Shown: positions 1 to 5,631 of the stretch, piece by piece
Layout of the letters: every line of letters starts with the position of its first letter
Position numbering within the stretch: the stretch's first letter is position 1
NCBI GenBank assembly: GCA_002451015.1
Contig: DKBB01000176.1
Location: 1 to 9,605, forward strand
From: Acidobacteria bacterium UBA6911
GTDB lineage: Bacteria; Acidobacteriota; UBA6911
DNA length: 9,605 nt
Direction of reading: 5' to 3'
Notes under the pieces: model-generated
Database searches by the model: none
What the model saw: only the letters and a program-made list of their open reading frames with translations
Told to the model about the DNA's origin: nothing
Translations under genes and position numbers: made by a program

Positions 1-1
1 T

Positions 2-19
2 TGGGGGCAGAAGCCCCCA
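2..19. terminator. GC-rich hairpin at the left edge of the window
   Basis: TGGGGGC (2-8) and GCCCCCA (13-19) pair perfectly over 7 bp around an AGAA loop. It could end a plus-strand gene lying left of the window, since it is followed by a weak T-rich stretch (ATTTCCTT), or back up the clpX-like terminator on the minus strand. The window edge cuts off the minus-side flank, so direction cannot be decided. Confidence 0.45.
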
Positions 20-35
20 TGGCTATTTCCTTAGG

Positions 36-60
36 AAAAAGCTCCGACCGCAGGTCGGAG
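36..60 (-). terminator. Rho-independent terminator of the clpX-like gene
   Basis: CTCCGACC (42-49) and GGTCGGAG (53-60) form a perfect 8-bp stem with a 3-base loop (50-52). Read on the minus strand the stem is followed by C and then five T (positions 40 to 36), the usual layout of an intrinsic terminator. It lies 32 bases past the stop codon of the ClpX-like gene, so it most likely ends that transcript. Confidence 0.75.
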
Positions 61-67
61 TTCTTCA

Positions 68-95
68 CTGATGCCTGATTCCTGACGACTGCCTA
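68..95 (+). repeat. Short imperfect heptamer tandem repeat
   Basis: The segment reads as 7-base units: CTGATGC (68-74), CTGATTC (75-81), CTGACGA (82-88) and a decayed fourth, CTGCCTA (89-95), which includes the stop codon of the ClpX-like gene. Only CTG is shared by all four, so this is a degenerate microsatellite between stop codon and terminator. It may be chance, as there are only three good units. Confidence 0.4.
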
Positions 96-1664
96 CTTTT
101 TGCTGCCAGCCTTATATTTCGACCGGATCCATTTGTCGAGGGTGGACTGGGGATCCTTCACGACCTCCGGAGTTATTTCGAATTTCTGAATGTCCTGAGA
201 CTGGCGGATCAGGTTCAGGCCGTGTTCGAAATCCTTGAAGATTTCCGAGAACACCTCCCCCAACTCGCCGCCGCTTTTAAGTGCTTTCTCGCTTAGCATC
301 CGTGCCGCTTCAGGCTGCAGATGAATCTGGACGCCGTTTTGTTCAGACCATTCTTCGGCAATTGTGTTGAACTTGCGATCCATTTCCTCAAGGCGTACAT
401 CCTTGACGGATTCCAATATTTCCTTCAGCACTGCGTCGGGTTCATCGACCAGTCGTGCGCTGATTTCGAGGCGTTTAACCGGGGAATGGGGCAGGTTGTA
501 TTTATATTCACGAAAGGTTCGTTCGCAAACTCCCACAAGGCTGCGGGCGCCTGTATGTTCCTCGTACGCTTTCTGGGCGATTCTGTAAAGTCCCTCATCG
601 GCAGGTATCAATTCGATTCCATAGGCTTCAAACGCGTTTATGTACTGGCTGATAATGGAGCCTTCGGAATGCTTCAGGATCTGGAACAGGTCTTCAACAC
701 TCAATTCCTGGCAACTTACGATGACGGGCAATCTGCCGACAAATTCAGATTCAAAACCGTATTCAATGAAATCGTTGCTCTTGGAAAAACCTAGATAATC
801 CTGGTCCTGGGCCAGTTTCCGGCCTGCTGCATGGAATCCGATAGCCTTGGCTCCCAAACGTTTACGGATGATATCCGTCAGTCCGTTGAACGCCCCGCTG
901 ACGATAAACAGTATGTGGCGCGTGTTGATTACCGATCGCGAGACTTTTCCCTTGGATTGGAATTCCATCGCCGCCTGCAGCTGGGATGTAAGGTCGAAAG
1001 GTGTACGAAGGCTGACCTCCGTTTCTTCCATCAGCTTCAATAAACCGCGCTGAACCCCTCCGCCGCTGACATCCCGTCCCAGTACATTTGAAGGTGCGGA
1101 TATCTTGTCGATTTCATCCAGATAGATGATGCCATATTCCGCCAGGCGGATATTCCCGTCGGCTTTCTGGACCAGCTCCCGGACCAGGTCTTCAACGTCA
1201 CCCCCCACATATCCGGTCTCTGAGAACTTGGTGGCATCGGCTTTGACAAAGGGAACTCCGATCAGATCCGCGATTGTCCGCACCAGGTAGGTTTTCCCTA
1301 CTCCCGTCGGCCCGAGCATAATGATATTCTGCTTGGAGTACTCCTTGCAGGGTCCTTTCAACGAACAACGTTTGATATGGTTGTAATGATCGCATATTGT
1401 GGTGGCCAGGACCTTTTTGGCATCATCCTGCTTTACAACAAAGCGATCGAGATATTTTTTTATATCACGTGGAAGATAATCAAACTGGATGTCTAGAGGT
1501 TCGTCCTTTACGTCGGTGCCTTCATCCGCCGTGCGCGCCTGGTCGGGTTCGCTGGTCAGAACTCCGAGTTTGACGCCGTTTCCATACTTCTTTGAAAAAA
1601 ACTCCTCCATATCCTTACGTAACTCATCGGGATTCGGCCAACCGGGACCGGCATGTTTCGACAA
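93..1664 (-). CDS. ClpX-like AAA+ unfoldase without zinc domain, with duplicated C-terminal domain
   Basis: A 523-residue AAA+ ATPase of the ClpX type, which in the family unfolds proteins for ClpP in the cytoplasm. Walker A GPTGVGKT is at 118-125, pore-loop GYVG at 151-154, Walker B IIYLDEIDK at 179-187, GRLP with the Arg finger at 310-313 and sensor-2 GAR at 372-374. The IGF loop that docks ClpP is kept (275-277). There is no N-terminal CxxC zinc domain; residues 1-60 are acidic and unlike classic ClpX. The segment between LLKL and ILFI (212-250) is about 11 residues longer than in E. coli ClpX and lacks its RKH motif. After the normal ClpX end, residues 443-513 repeat the fold pattern of 348-418. 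Start: TTG with AGGAGGA at 1672-1678, 7 bases upstream; the ATG at 1667-1669 is out of frame. It is probably a second ClpX with its own substrates; clpP is not in view. Confidence 0.85.
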   Translation of the reverse strand: MSKHAGPGWPNPDELRKDMEEFFSKKYGNGVKLGVLTSEPDQARTADEGTDVKDEPLDIQFDYLPRDIKKYLDRFVVKQDDAKKVLATTICDHYNHIKRCSLKGPCKEYSKQNIIMLGPTGVGKTYLVRTIADLIGVPFVKADATKFSETGYVGGDVEDLVRELVQKADGNIRLAEYGIIYLDEIDKISAPSNVLGRDVSGGGVQRGLLKLMEETEVSLRTPFDLTSQLQAAMEFQSKGKVSRSVINTRHILFIVSGAFNGLTDIIRKRLGAKAIGFHAAGRKLAQDQDYLGFSKSNDFIEYGFESEFVGRLPVIVSCQELSVEDLFQILKHSEGSIISQYINAFEAYGIELIPADEGLYRIAQKAYEEHTGARSLVGVCERTFREYKYNLPHSPVKRLEISARLVDEPDAVLKEILESVKDVRLEEMDRKFNTIAEEWSEQNGVQIHLQPEAARMLSEKALKSGGELGEVFSEIFKDFEHGLNLIRQSQDIQKFEITPEVVKDPQSTLDKWIRSKYKAGSKK

Positions 1665-1671
1665 TACATTT

Positions 1672-1678
1672 TCCTCCT
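1672..1678 (-). promoter_or_regulatory. Strong ribosome binding site fixing a TTG start
   Basis: On the minus strand AGGAGGA lies 7 bases before TTG at 1664-1662. A nearby ATG (1669-1667) is in the wrong frame, so this site is the reason to accept the TTG start. It is the best Shine-Dalgarno match in the window. Confidence 0.75.
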
Positions 1679-1680
1679 GT

Positions 1681-1796
1681 GATCTTATGGAATCAAATCA
1701 ATACGGCTATCACTCTATCCAAGTATGAGTATAACAATCCTAAAAATCAACCGGCCTTGTTTTCACTGCCTAGATTCCATGAAATACCATAAGATC
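1681..1796. repeat. Inverted repeat in the leader of the clpX-like gene
   Basis: GATCTTATGG (1681-1690) is perfectly complementary to CCATAAGATC (1787-1796). The overlapping ATGGAATC (1687-1694) is also complementary to GATTCCAT (1773-1780), so two alternative pairings share one left arm. The left arm ends just upstream of the Shine-Dalgarno sequence, so if the transcript starts beyond 1796 the fold could touch translation. No convincing -35/-10 pair was found in the 284-base gap (1665-1948); the rest holds no recognisable gene. Confidence 0.35.
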
Positions 1797-1948
1797 GGCT
1801 AGGGATATCCGCCATAATTTCTTTCGCGGAACCCGAACGGGTATTTTAACCGGTATTTAGAAGTGTCTTCGGAGGTAAGTCTTTGGTGAAACGGAGAAAA
1901 ACTATCAACAGTGCCGATATATAGACATCCGGGTTTGCAGCTCCGGAT

Positions 1949-2851
1949 TTACCTCCGGGCGCGCCGGCGACGGATTTCAGCTTTTTCAACCAGCGGTTTT
2001 GGGTGGTTGCGGCGTATCTTGGAACGACTTATGGGGGATTGGCTCTGCTTCTGAGGTTTTTTGGATTTTAATTCTGCCTTTGCTCTTGTCTTTGTTTTTG
2101 GCTTGGTTTTTGACTTGGTTTTTGTCGTTGCCGTGGCCTTTGACCTGGTTTTTGTCTTCGGTTTGGGTTTTGCTTGAATCTTGGGTTTTGGCTTGGTTTT
2201 TGTCTTCGACTTCAGTTTCGCTTCTGCCTTCAGTTTTTTCTTTGTTTTGGATTTTGCCAGTGTCTTGGGTCGCGGCTTTTCCGTTTTCTTCCCCCGGGAG
2301 GCGGGCTTGCTTTTACTGGCGGATTTTATCTTTTGGATTATTTCAACTTCCGGTTCCTGAATCTCCTTTTCAAACTTCTGGAACAGCAGGGCGGCATGTC
2401 GCATTACAATGGGATCACCTGAAAAGGCTTCCGCAACCCTTTTGATTCTGACAATATGCGCCTTGACCATGATGTAGAAATTCAGAGCCTGCCCGGTCCA
2501 GTTCTTTCTCAGATTCCGGATCAATGGGACATAAATTTTCAGGATAATGGCTTCTTCCGATTGAATTGCTTTATCAATAGAGTCGCTGAGGGAAATATCT
2601 CCTTCAATTTCAAAGCTTTGCGGTTTTATATCGGTTTTGATTTTTTCGATCAGTTCAACCTGGTCCTTCTTAAATCGGATCCAGAATGATTTTGGGAGGT
2701 CGTGCAGGCTGTGGACCTGCTGAGAGACATTCTTGGCCATCTGGCTCCAGAGATCACGGATGAGTTTATTTTCATTAAAACGTTGTTCCAGATTGAGATA
2801 GAGCTTTTCTATGTTGTTTTGAACTTCCTTGATGGACCCGTAGAGGCTCAT
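1949..2851 (-). CDS. Degenerate ferritin-like domain fused to a histone-H1-like Lys/Pro tail
   Basis: A 300-residue protein in two parts. Residues 1-175 look all-helical, with amphipathic segments around 8-50, 58-75, 85-118, 121-145 and 148-173; the pattern LYLNLEQRF...LWSQMAKNVSQQVHSL resembles the first helix pair of rubrerythrin/ferritin-like domains, but the usual ExxH is QxxH here (Q44, H47) and no second metal motif is evident, so iron binding is doubtful. Residues 176-300 are almost only K, P, T, S, A and R, with KTK/KPK/KSK runs, ending in an Arg cluster; such tails in H1-like proteins and in PhaF/AlgP bind DNA or polyanions. There is no signal peptide or membrane segment. It may be a nucleoid or granule-associated protein; a PhaF-like phasin is the main alternative. 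The Shine-Dalgarno is weak. The neighbours give no clear functional clue. Confidence 0.6.
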   Translation of the reverse strand: MSLYGSIKEVQNNIEKLYLNLEQRFNENKLIRDLWSQMAKNVSQQVHSLHDLPKSFWIRFKKDQVELIEKIKTDIKPQSFEIEGDISLSDSIDKAIQSEEAIILKIYVPLIRNLRKNWTGQALNFYIMVKAHIVRIKRVAEAFSGDPIVMRHAALLFQKFEKEIQEPEVEIIQKIKSASKSKPASRGKKTEKPRPKTLAKSKTKKKLKAEAKLKSKTKTKPKPKIQAKPKPKTKTRSKATATTKTKSKTKPKTKTRAKAELKSKKPQKQSQSPISRSKIRRNHPKPLVEKAEIRRRRARR

Positions 2852-2920
2852 GTCTCGCTCTCGTTTCTAAAGGATGCGGTCCGAAAACCTGACTAAAGGA
2901 GCGGAACTGCCAGGTGCTTC

Positions 2921-2950
2921 AATGTATCAGACTCAAACCGCGCATGTAAA
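2921..2950 (-). promoter_or_regulatory. Candidate sigma-70 promoter of the ferritin-like/H1-tail gene
   Basis: On the minus strand TTTACA (2950-2945) and TACATT (2926-2921) are 18 bases apart, and the -10 carries a TG one base upstream (TGATACATT, extended -10). Transcription would start near 2914, leaving a leader of about 60 bases. A 7-bp inverted repeat, CTCAAAC (2932-2938) and GTTTGAG (2965-2971), overlaps the spacer and could be an operator. The rest of the gap (2852-3143) shows no gene. Confidence 0.45.
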
Positions 2951-3143
2951 GGTTCTTATTGCCTGTTTGAGCCCTTTCCATATAAACCATTGTTAGATAT
3001 AGCGATATGGAGCATTCAATCCAAAAAGCTCCGTTGCCGCTCCTAGCCAGATACGCATAGGGAGTCAGTTTGTTTCCGGGAATTTTCGGGGCAATGTCTA
3101 TTTAAGTCATTGAAATGTTTGATGATAAACTGGTCTGCATGTT

Positions 3144-4073
3144 TTATGAGACGGTTGGCTCCAGGAATTCTACCGATCGGGCTTCGGAGTCCATTCGCAC
3201 CCGGACACCCAATGGAAAAGGCCAGTTTTCAGGACCGTGTCCCGCCGGAAAATTTGCCAGGATCGGCACATGGAGTTCCTGCAGCATTTCTTTCAACACA
3301 TCTCGAGCCGAGTATCCGCCTTCGGTGGGATCACATTCATGAAATGTACCGAGAAGTACTCCGGCGAGGGATTGAAGTTTTCCTGAAAGTTGAAGCTGTG
3401 TGATCATTCGGTCGAGCCGGTAGGGTTGCTCCCCAAGGTCCTCCAGGAAAAGGATTTTGCCCCCGGTTTGGATCTCATAGGGAGTGCCGATGCTGGCTGT
3501 AATCATGGAAAGGCAGCCTCCGGTCAATACGCCTTCCGCTTTTCCTGCTTCCCAGGTCTCAAGCTGAGAGAAACTCAGAATCGGTCGATATGCGGGATCC
3601 GTCAGCAGGGACATGAGGTGTGGTCCCGTTCCAACGGGAGAATTGCCGCTTCCAAGAGTCATCGCCACGGGCCCGTGCAGTGTGACCCAGCCATAATGCC
3701 TGTTCAGAAACAGGTGAAGAGTGGTCAGATCGCTGAAGCCCATAAAGATTTTGGGCCGGTTCGGCTTATTCATTTTCAGCAGTCTCGGAATCAGCCTGGA
3801 ACATCCGTAGCCGCCGCGCAGACCGACAATCGCCTTTATGGAATCGTCCTCCAGGGTGCGCAGGAGTTCTTCGGCTCGCGCGGTGTCATCTCCCGCCAGA
3901 TATCGGTTGGACTGAAAAATGCGATCGCTGTACCGAACCCTGAAGCCCATTTTTTCAAGGGAGGCGATTCCTGTCTTTAACCCTTCACTTCCTTTAATCG
4001 GCCCTGCCGGCGCAACTATAGCGACCGTATCGCCTTTTTTTAATCTTGGAGGATGTAAGGTCGGAATATCCAT
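3144..4073 (-). CDS. ldcA: LD-carboxypeptidase (muramoyltetrapeptide carboxypeptidase, peptidase family S66)
   Basis: A 309-residue enzyme of the LdcA/MccF family, which cuts the L,D bond before the terminal D-Ala of the muramoyl tetrapeptide during peptidoglycan recycling; in Gram-negatives it is normally cytoplasmic. The N-terminal VAIVAPAGP (17-25) and the LRGGYGCSRL segment (85-94) are family hallmarks. The Ser-Glu-His triad is visible: S114 in GFSD, E211 in FLEDLGE and H279 in AGHG. GGCLS (185-189) matches the family GGNLS motif with Cys for Asn. Length is normal and there is no signal peptide. The ATG at 4073 is the only usable start, because a stop codon lies four codons upstream in frame; there is no clear Shine-Dalgarno. 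It stands head to head with spmA, whose start is 66 bases away, which suggests joint control. Confidence 0.92.
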   Translation of the reverse strand: MDIPTLHPPRLKKGDTVAIVAPAGPIKGSEGLKTGIASLEKMGFRVRYSDRIFQSNRYLAGDDTARAEELLRTLEDDSIKAIVGLRGGYGCSRLIPRLLKMNKPNRPKIFMGFSDLTTLHLFLNRHYGWVTLHGPVAMTLGSGNSPVGTGPHLMSLLTDPAYRPILSFSQLETWEAGKAEGVLTGGCLSMITASIGTPYEIQTGGKILFLEDLGEQPYRLDRMITQLQLSGKLQSLAGVLLGTFHECDPTEGGYSARDVLKEMLQELHVPILANFPAGHGPENWPFPLGVRVRMDSEARSVEFLEPTVS

Positions 4074-4139
4074 GACGGAATGTTAAGATATCTTTCTGTT
4101 GTCTTGCCAATCTTGGGCCTGAAAACTCGGAGACCACTT
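4074..4139. promoter_or_regulatory. Divergent promoter region between ldcA and spmA
   Basis: These 66 bases must hold the start signals of ldcA (minus) and at least part of those of spmA (plus). A perfect 10-bp palindrome AAGATATCTT (4085-4094) sits inside and could be an operator or just overlap a -10. For ldcA, TTGGCA (4110-4105, minus) is a fair -35, but no -10 is at good spacing. For spmA, CGGAG lies 7 bases before the ATG at 4140. No strong plus-strand promoter was recognised. Confidence 0.35.
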
Positions 4140-4757
4140 ATGCTGAACTATATTTGGCTGTCCATGATCATTCTTGCCGTAGTCGTGGGAGGAATCAACG
4201 GCAAAATTGAAAACGTAACAAAATCCGCGATTGATTCGGCTGCCAATGCCGTCGTGATTGCCATCGGCCTGATCGGAATCATGGCGCTCTGGCTCGGTAT
4301 CGTAAAGATAGCGGAGGATTCCGGACTAATGAAATTGGTTGCCAGGGCAATTGCTCCCTTAATGCGCAGGTTGTTCCCGGATGTGCCGGAGGAACATCCC
4401 GCATTGGGCAGCATGACCATGAATATTGCTGCAACCATGCTGGGTTTGAGCAATGCCGCGACACCGCTGGGATTAAAGGCGATGGAGGATCTGGAGACGC
4501 TCAATAAAAACCCGGGTATTGCCACAAACGCCATGTGTACCTTTTTGGCCGTCAATACAGCCGGATTTCAGCTGATCCCGGCTACTATGATCGGAATTAT
4601 GGCCTCATCGGGCTCCAAGGATCCCACCGCCATTATCGGAACAACCCTCACCGCGGGTTTTATCGCTGTAGTGACGGGCGTGACCGCTGCGAAACTCCTG
4701 CAGAAGCTTCCCCTCTTTTCCGTTGAGCGTGCCGGCCGGAAAGGGGAATCCCAATGA
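4140..4757 (+). CDS. spmA: SpmA-type nucleoside-recognition (Gate) membrane protein
   Basis: A 205-residue inner-membrane protein. The hallmark MNIAATMLGLSNAATPLG lies at 94-111, with hydrophobic segments near 3-20, 35-55, 133-155 and 163-183. In Bacillus subtilis SpmA and SpmB are needed for spore-core dehydration, yet the pair is widespread in non-sporulating bacteria, where the substrate is unknown; the Gate domain suggests transport. The reading frame is open 20 codons further up to an ATG at 4080, but I chose 4140: CGGAG lies 7 bases before it and MLNYIWL is the usual SpmA N-terminus, whereas the upstream ATG lacks a ribosome binding site and would almost touch the divergent ldcA start. 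The last codon overlaps spmB by 4 bases, so the two are probably translationally coupled. Confidence 0.9.
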   Translation: MLNYIWLSMIILAVVVGGINGKIENVTKSAIDSAANAVVIAIGLIGIMALWLGIVKIAEDSGLMKLVARAIAPLMRRLFPDVPEEHPALGSMTMNIAATMLGLSNAATPLGLKAMEDLETLNKNPGIATNAMCTFLAVNTAGFQLIPATMIGIMASSGSKDPTAIIGTTLTAGFIAVVTGVTAAKLLQKLPLFSVERAGRKGESQ

Positions 4758-5290
4758 TACAGAACGTATTGAGTAACATTTCAATCTGGGCCATCCCGCT
4801 ATTTCTGGTGGCTGTCCCGGTCTACGGCGCCTTCAAGGGCGTGAAAGTATACGAATCTTTTGTAGAAGGGGCCAAGGGAGGTTTCCAGATGGCGATCCGC
4901 ATCATTCCCTACCTGGTAGCGATTCTGGTTGCCATCGGAATGCTGCGGGGAGCCGGTGCAATCGATATGCTGGCGCAGTGGATCGGTCCGGCTCTTCAAA
5001 AAATAGGATTCCCGGTTGAAATTCTCCCGGTAGCTATCATGCGCCCGTTGTCCGGTAGCGGGGCGCTGGGCTTGGCCACCGAATTGATTCAAACCCATGG
5101 GCCGGATTCATTCATCAGTCGTCTGGCTGCTTCCGCCTACGGCAGCACCGAAACGACATTTTACGTTTTAGCCGTTTATTTCGGAGCGGTTGGAATCCGC
5201 AAAGCCCGACATGCGGTATTGGCCGGGCTTCTGGCTGATGTTGCCAGCCTGGTTGCGGCCGTAATCGTCTGTCGTCTGGCTTTTACTTAA
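4754..5290 (+). CDS. spmB: SpmB-type nucleoside-recognition (Gate) membrane protein
   Basis: At 178 residues this is full length for SpmB. Family motifs are YESFVEGAKGGF (33-44), MRPLSGSGALGL (96-107) and GSTETTFYVLAVYFG (130-144). Hydrophobic segments lie near 8-26, 48-66, 133-148 and 155-175. The start codon overlaps the spmA stop (ATGA at 4754-4757) with an AAGGGG ribosome binding site just upstream, so both proteins are made from one message and probably form a heteromeric membrane complex. The role outside spores is unknown; the divergent peptidoglycan peptidase suggests muropeptide or cell-wall turnover, which is inference. Confidence 0.92.
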   Translation: MIQNVLSNISIWAIPLFLVAVPVYGAFKGVKVYESFVEGAKGGFQMAIRIIPYLVAILVAIGMLRGAGAIDMLAQWIGPALQKIGFPVEILPVAIMRPLSGSGALGLATELIQTHGPDSFISRLAASAYGSTETTFYVLAVYFGAVGIRKARHAVLAGLLADVASLVAAVIVCRLAFT

Positions 5291-5340
5291 ATGGAAAACC
5301 GAAAGGGATTTTTTAATAGAGCCCTTCCATCCTCTTTTAT
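5291..5340 (+). terminator. Possible terminator of spmAB
   Basis: Directly after the spmB stop, ATGGAA (5291-5296) can pair with TTCCAT (5325-5330), and AAGGG (5303-5307) with CCCTT (5322-5326), giving an interrupted hairpin followed by CCTCTTTTATT. The stem is imperfect and the two pairings overlap by two bases, so this is a weak call. Confidence 0.3.
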
Positions 5341-5631
5341 TGAAAGTATCTACGGCTGTCCGATATCCCCTGAAGGCGTCACTGTGCTGTAGGGAAACCT
5401 TGTGAGAAATGCAGGCTAGACGGAGTATAATGCCGATGATACCATTTATTTGTTGGATTAGTCGGATGGAACAACTTTTTTCCGAATGGGGGGCCTGGAG
5501 AAAAAATCTATAACAGCCAATCATTGAACCGCTGTTTAGAAACCTTTTTTTGAAACGATGCAGATTGGAACGCGTCTAACTAATTGGATGATGGTAATAT
5601 CACTGAAGGGTAAAGCGGAAAGTTTTTACAT
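5341..5631. other. Gene-free stretch and long leader upstream of the tonB-like gene
   Basis: No convincing gene here. The best open frame (5409-5513, 34 codons) has no ribosome binding site and overlaps the candidate -10. AACAGC (5512-5517) can pair with GCTGTT (5531-5536) around 13 bases, with a run of seven T (5545-5551) about nine bases further on: too far for a standard terminator but possible as a pausing or attenuation site. If transcription starts near 5438 the tonB-like message has a leader of roughly 190 bases. Confidence 0.4.
5426..5431 (+). promoter_or_regulatory. Consensus -10 box upstream of the tonB-like gene
   Basis: A perfect TATAAT at 5426-5431 is the only consensus -10 in this gap. 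No good -35 lies at 16-18 bases; TTGTGA (5400-5405) is 20 bases away, longer than usual. It may need an activator or may be chance in an AT-richer gap. Confidence 0.35.

Noticed and set aside
321..794. 157-codon open frame on the plus strand inside the ClpX-like gene
   Set aside because: It is antisense to a well-supported AAA+ gene, has no recognisable motif and no ribosome binding site; it is a shadow of the real reading frame.
1927..1948. ATCCGG...CCGGAT hairpin after the H1-tail gene as a terminator
   Set aside because: The 6-bp stem with a 10-base loop is not followed by a T tract on the minus strand.
1999..2445. 148-codon plus-strand frame rich in Trp, Leu and Phe
   Set aside because: It is the antisense reading of the Lys/Pro-rich repeats of the H1-like tail; the hydrophobic look comes from complementing Lys codons.
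3390..3980. 196-codon plus-strand frame inside ldcA
   Set aside because: Antisense shadow of an LD-carboxypeptidase with an intact catalytic triad; no domain of its own.
4080..4139. 20-codon N-terminal extension of spmA from the ATG at 4080
   Set aside because: No ribosome binding site, seven bases from the divergent ldcA start, and SpmA proteins normally begin at the MLNYIWL position.
5492..5504. 13-base sequence GGCCTGGAGAAAA shared with 8628-8640
   Set aside because: A single 13-base match between two gaps is about what chance gives in a window of this size.
5409..5513. 34-codon small frame in the gap before the tonB-like gene
   Set aside because: No ribosome binding site and it covers the TATAAT box; nothing in the peptide (no signal or membrane helix) supports it.
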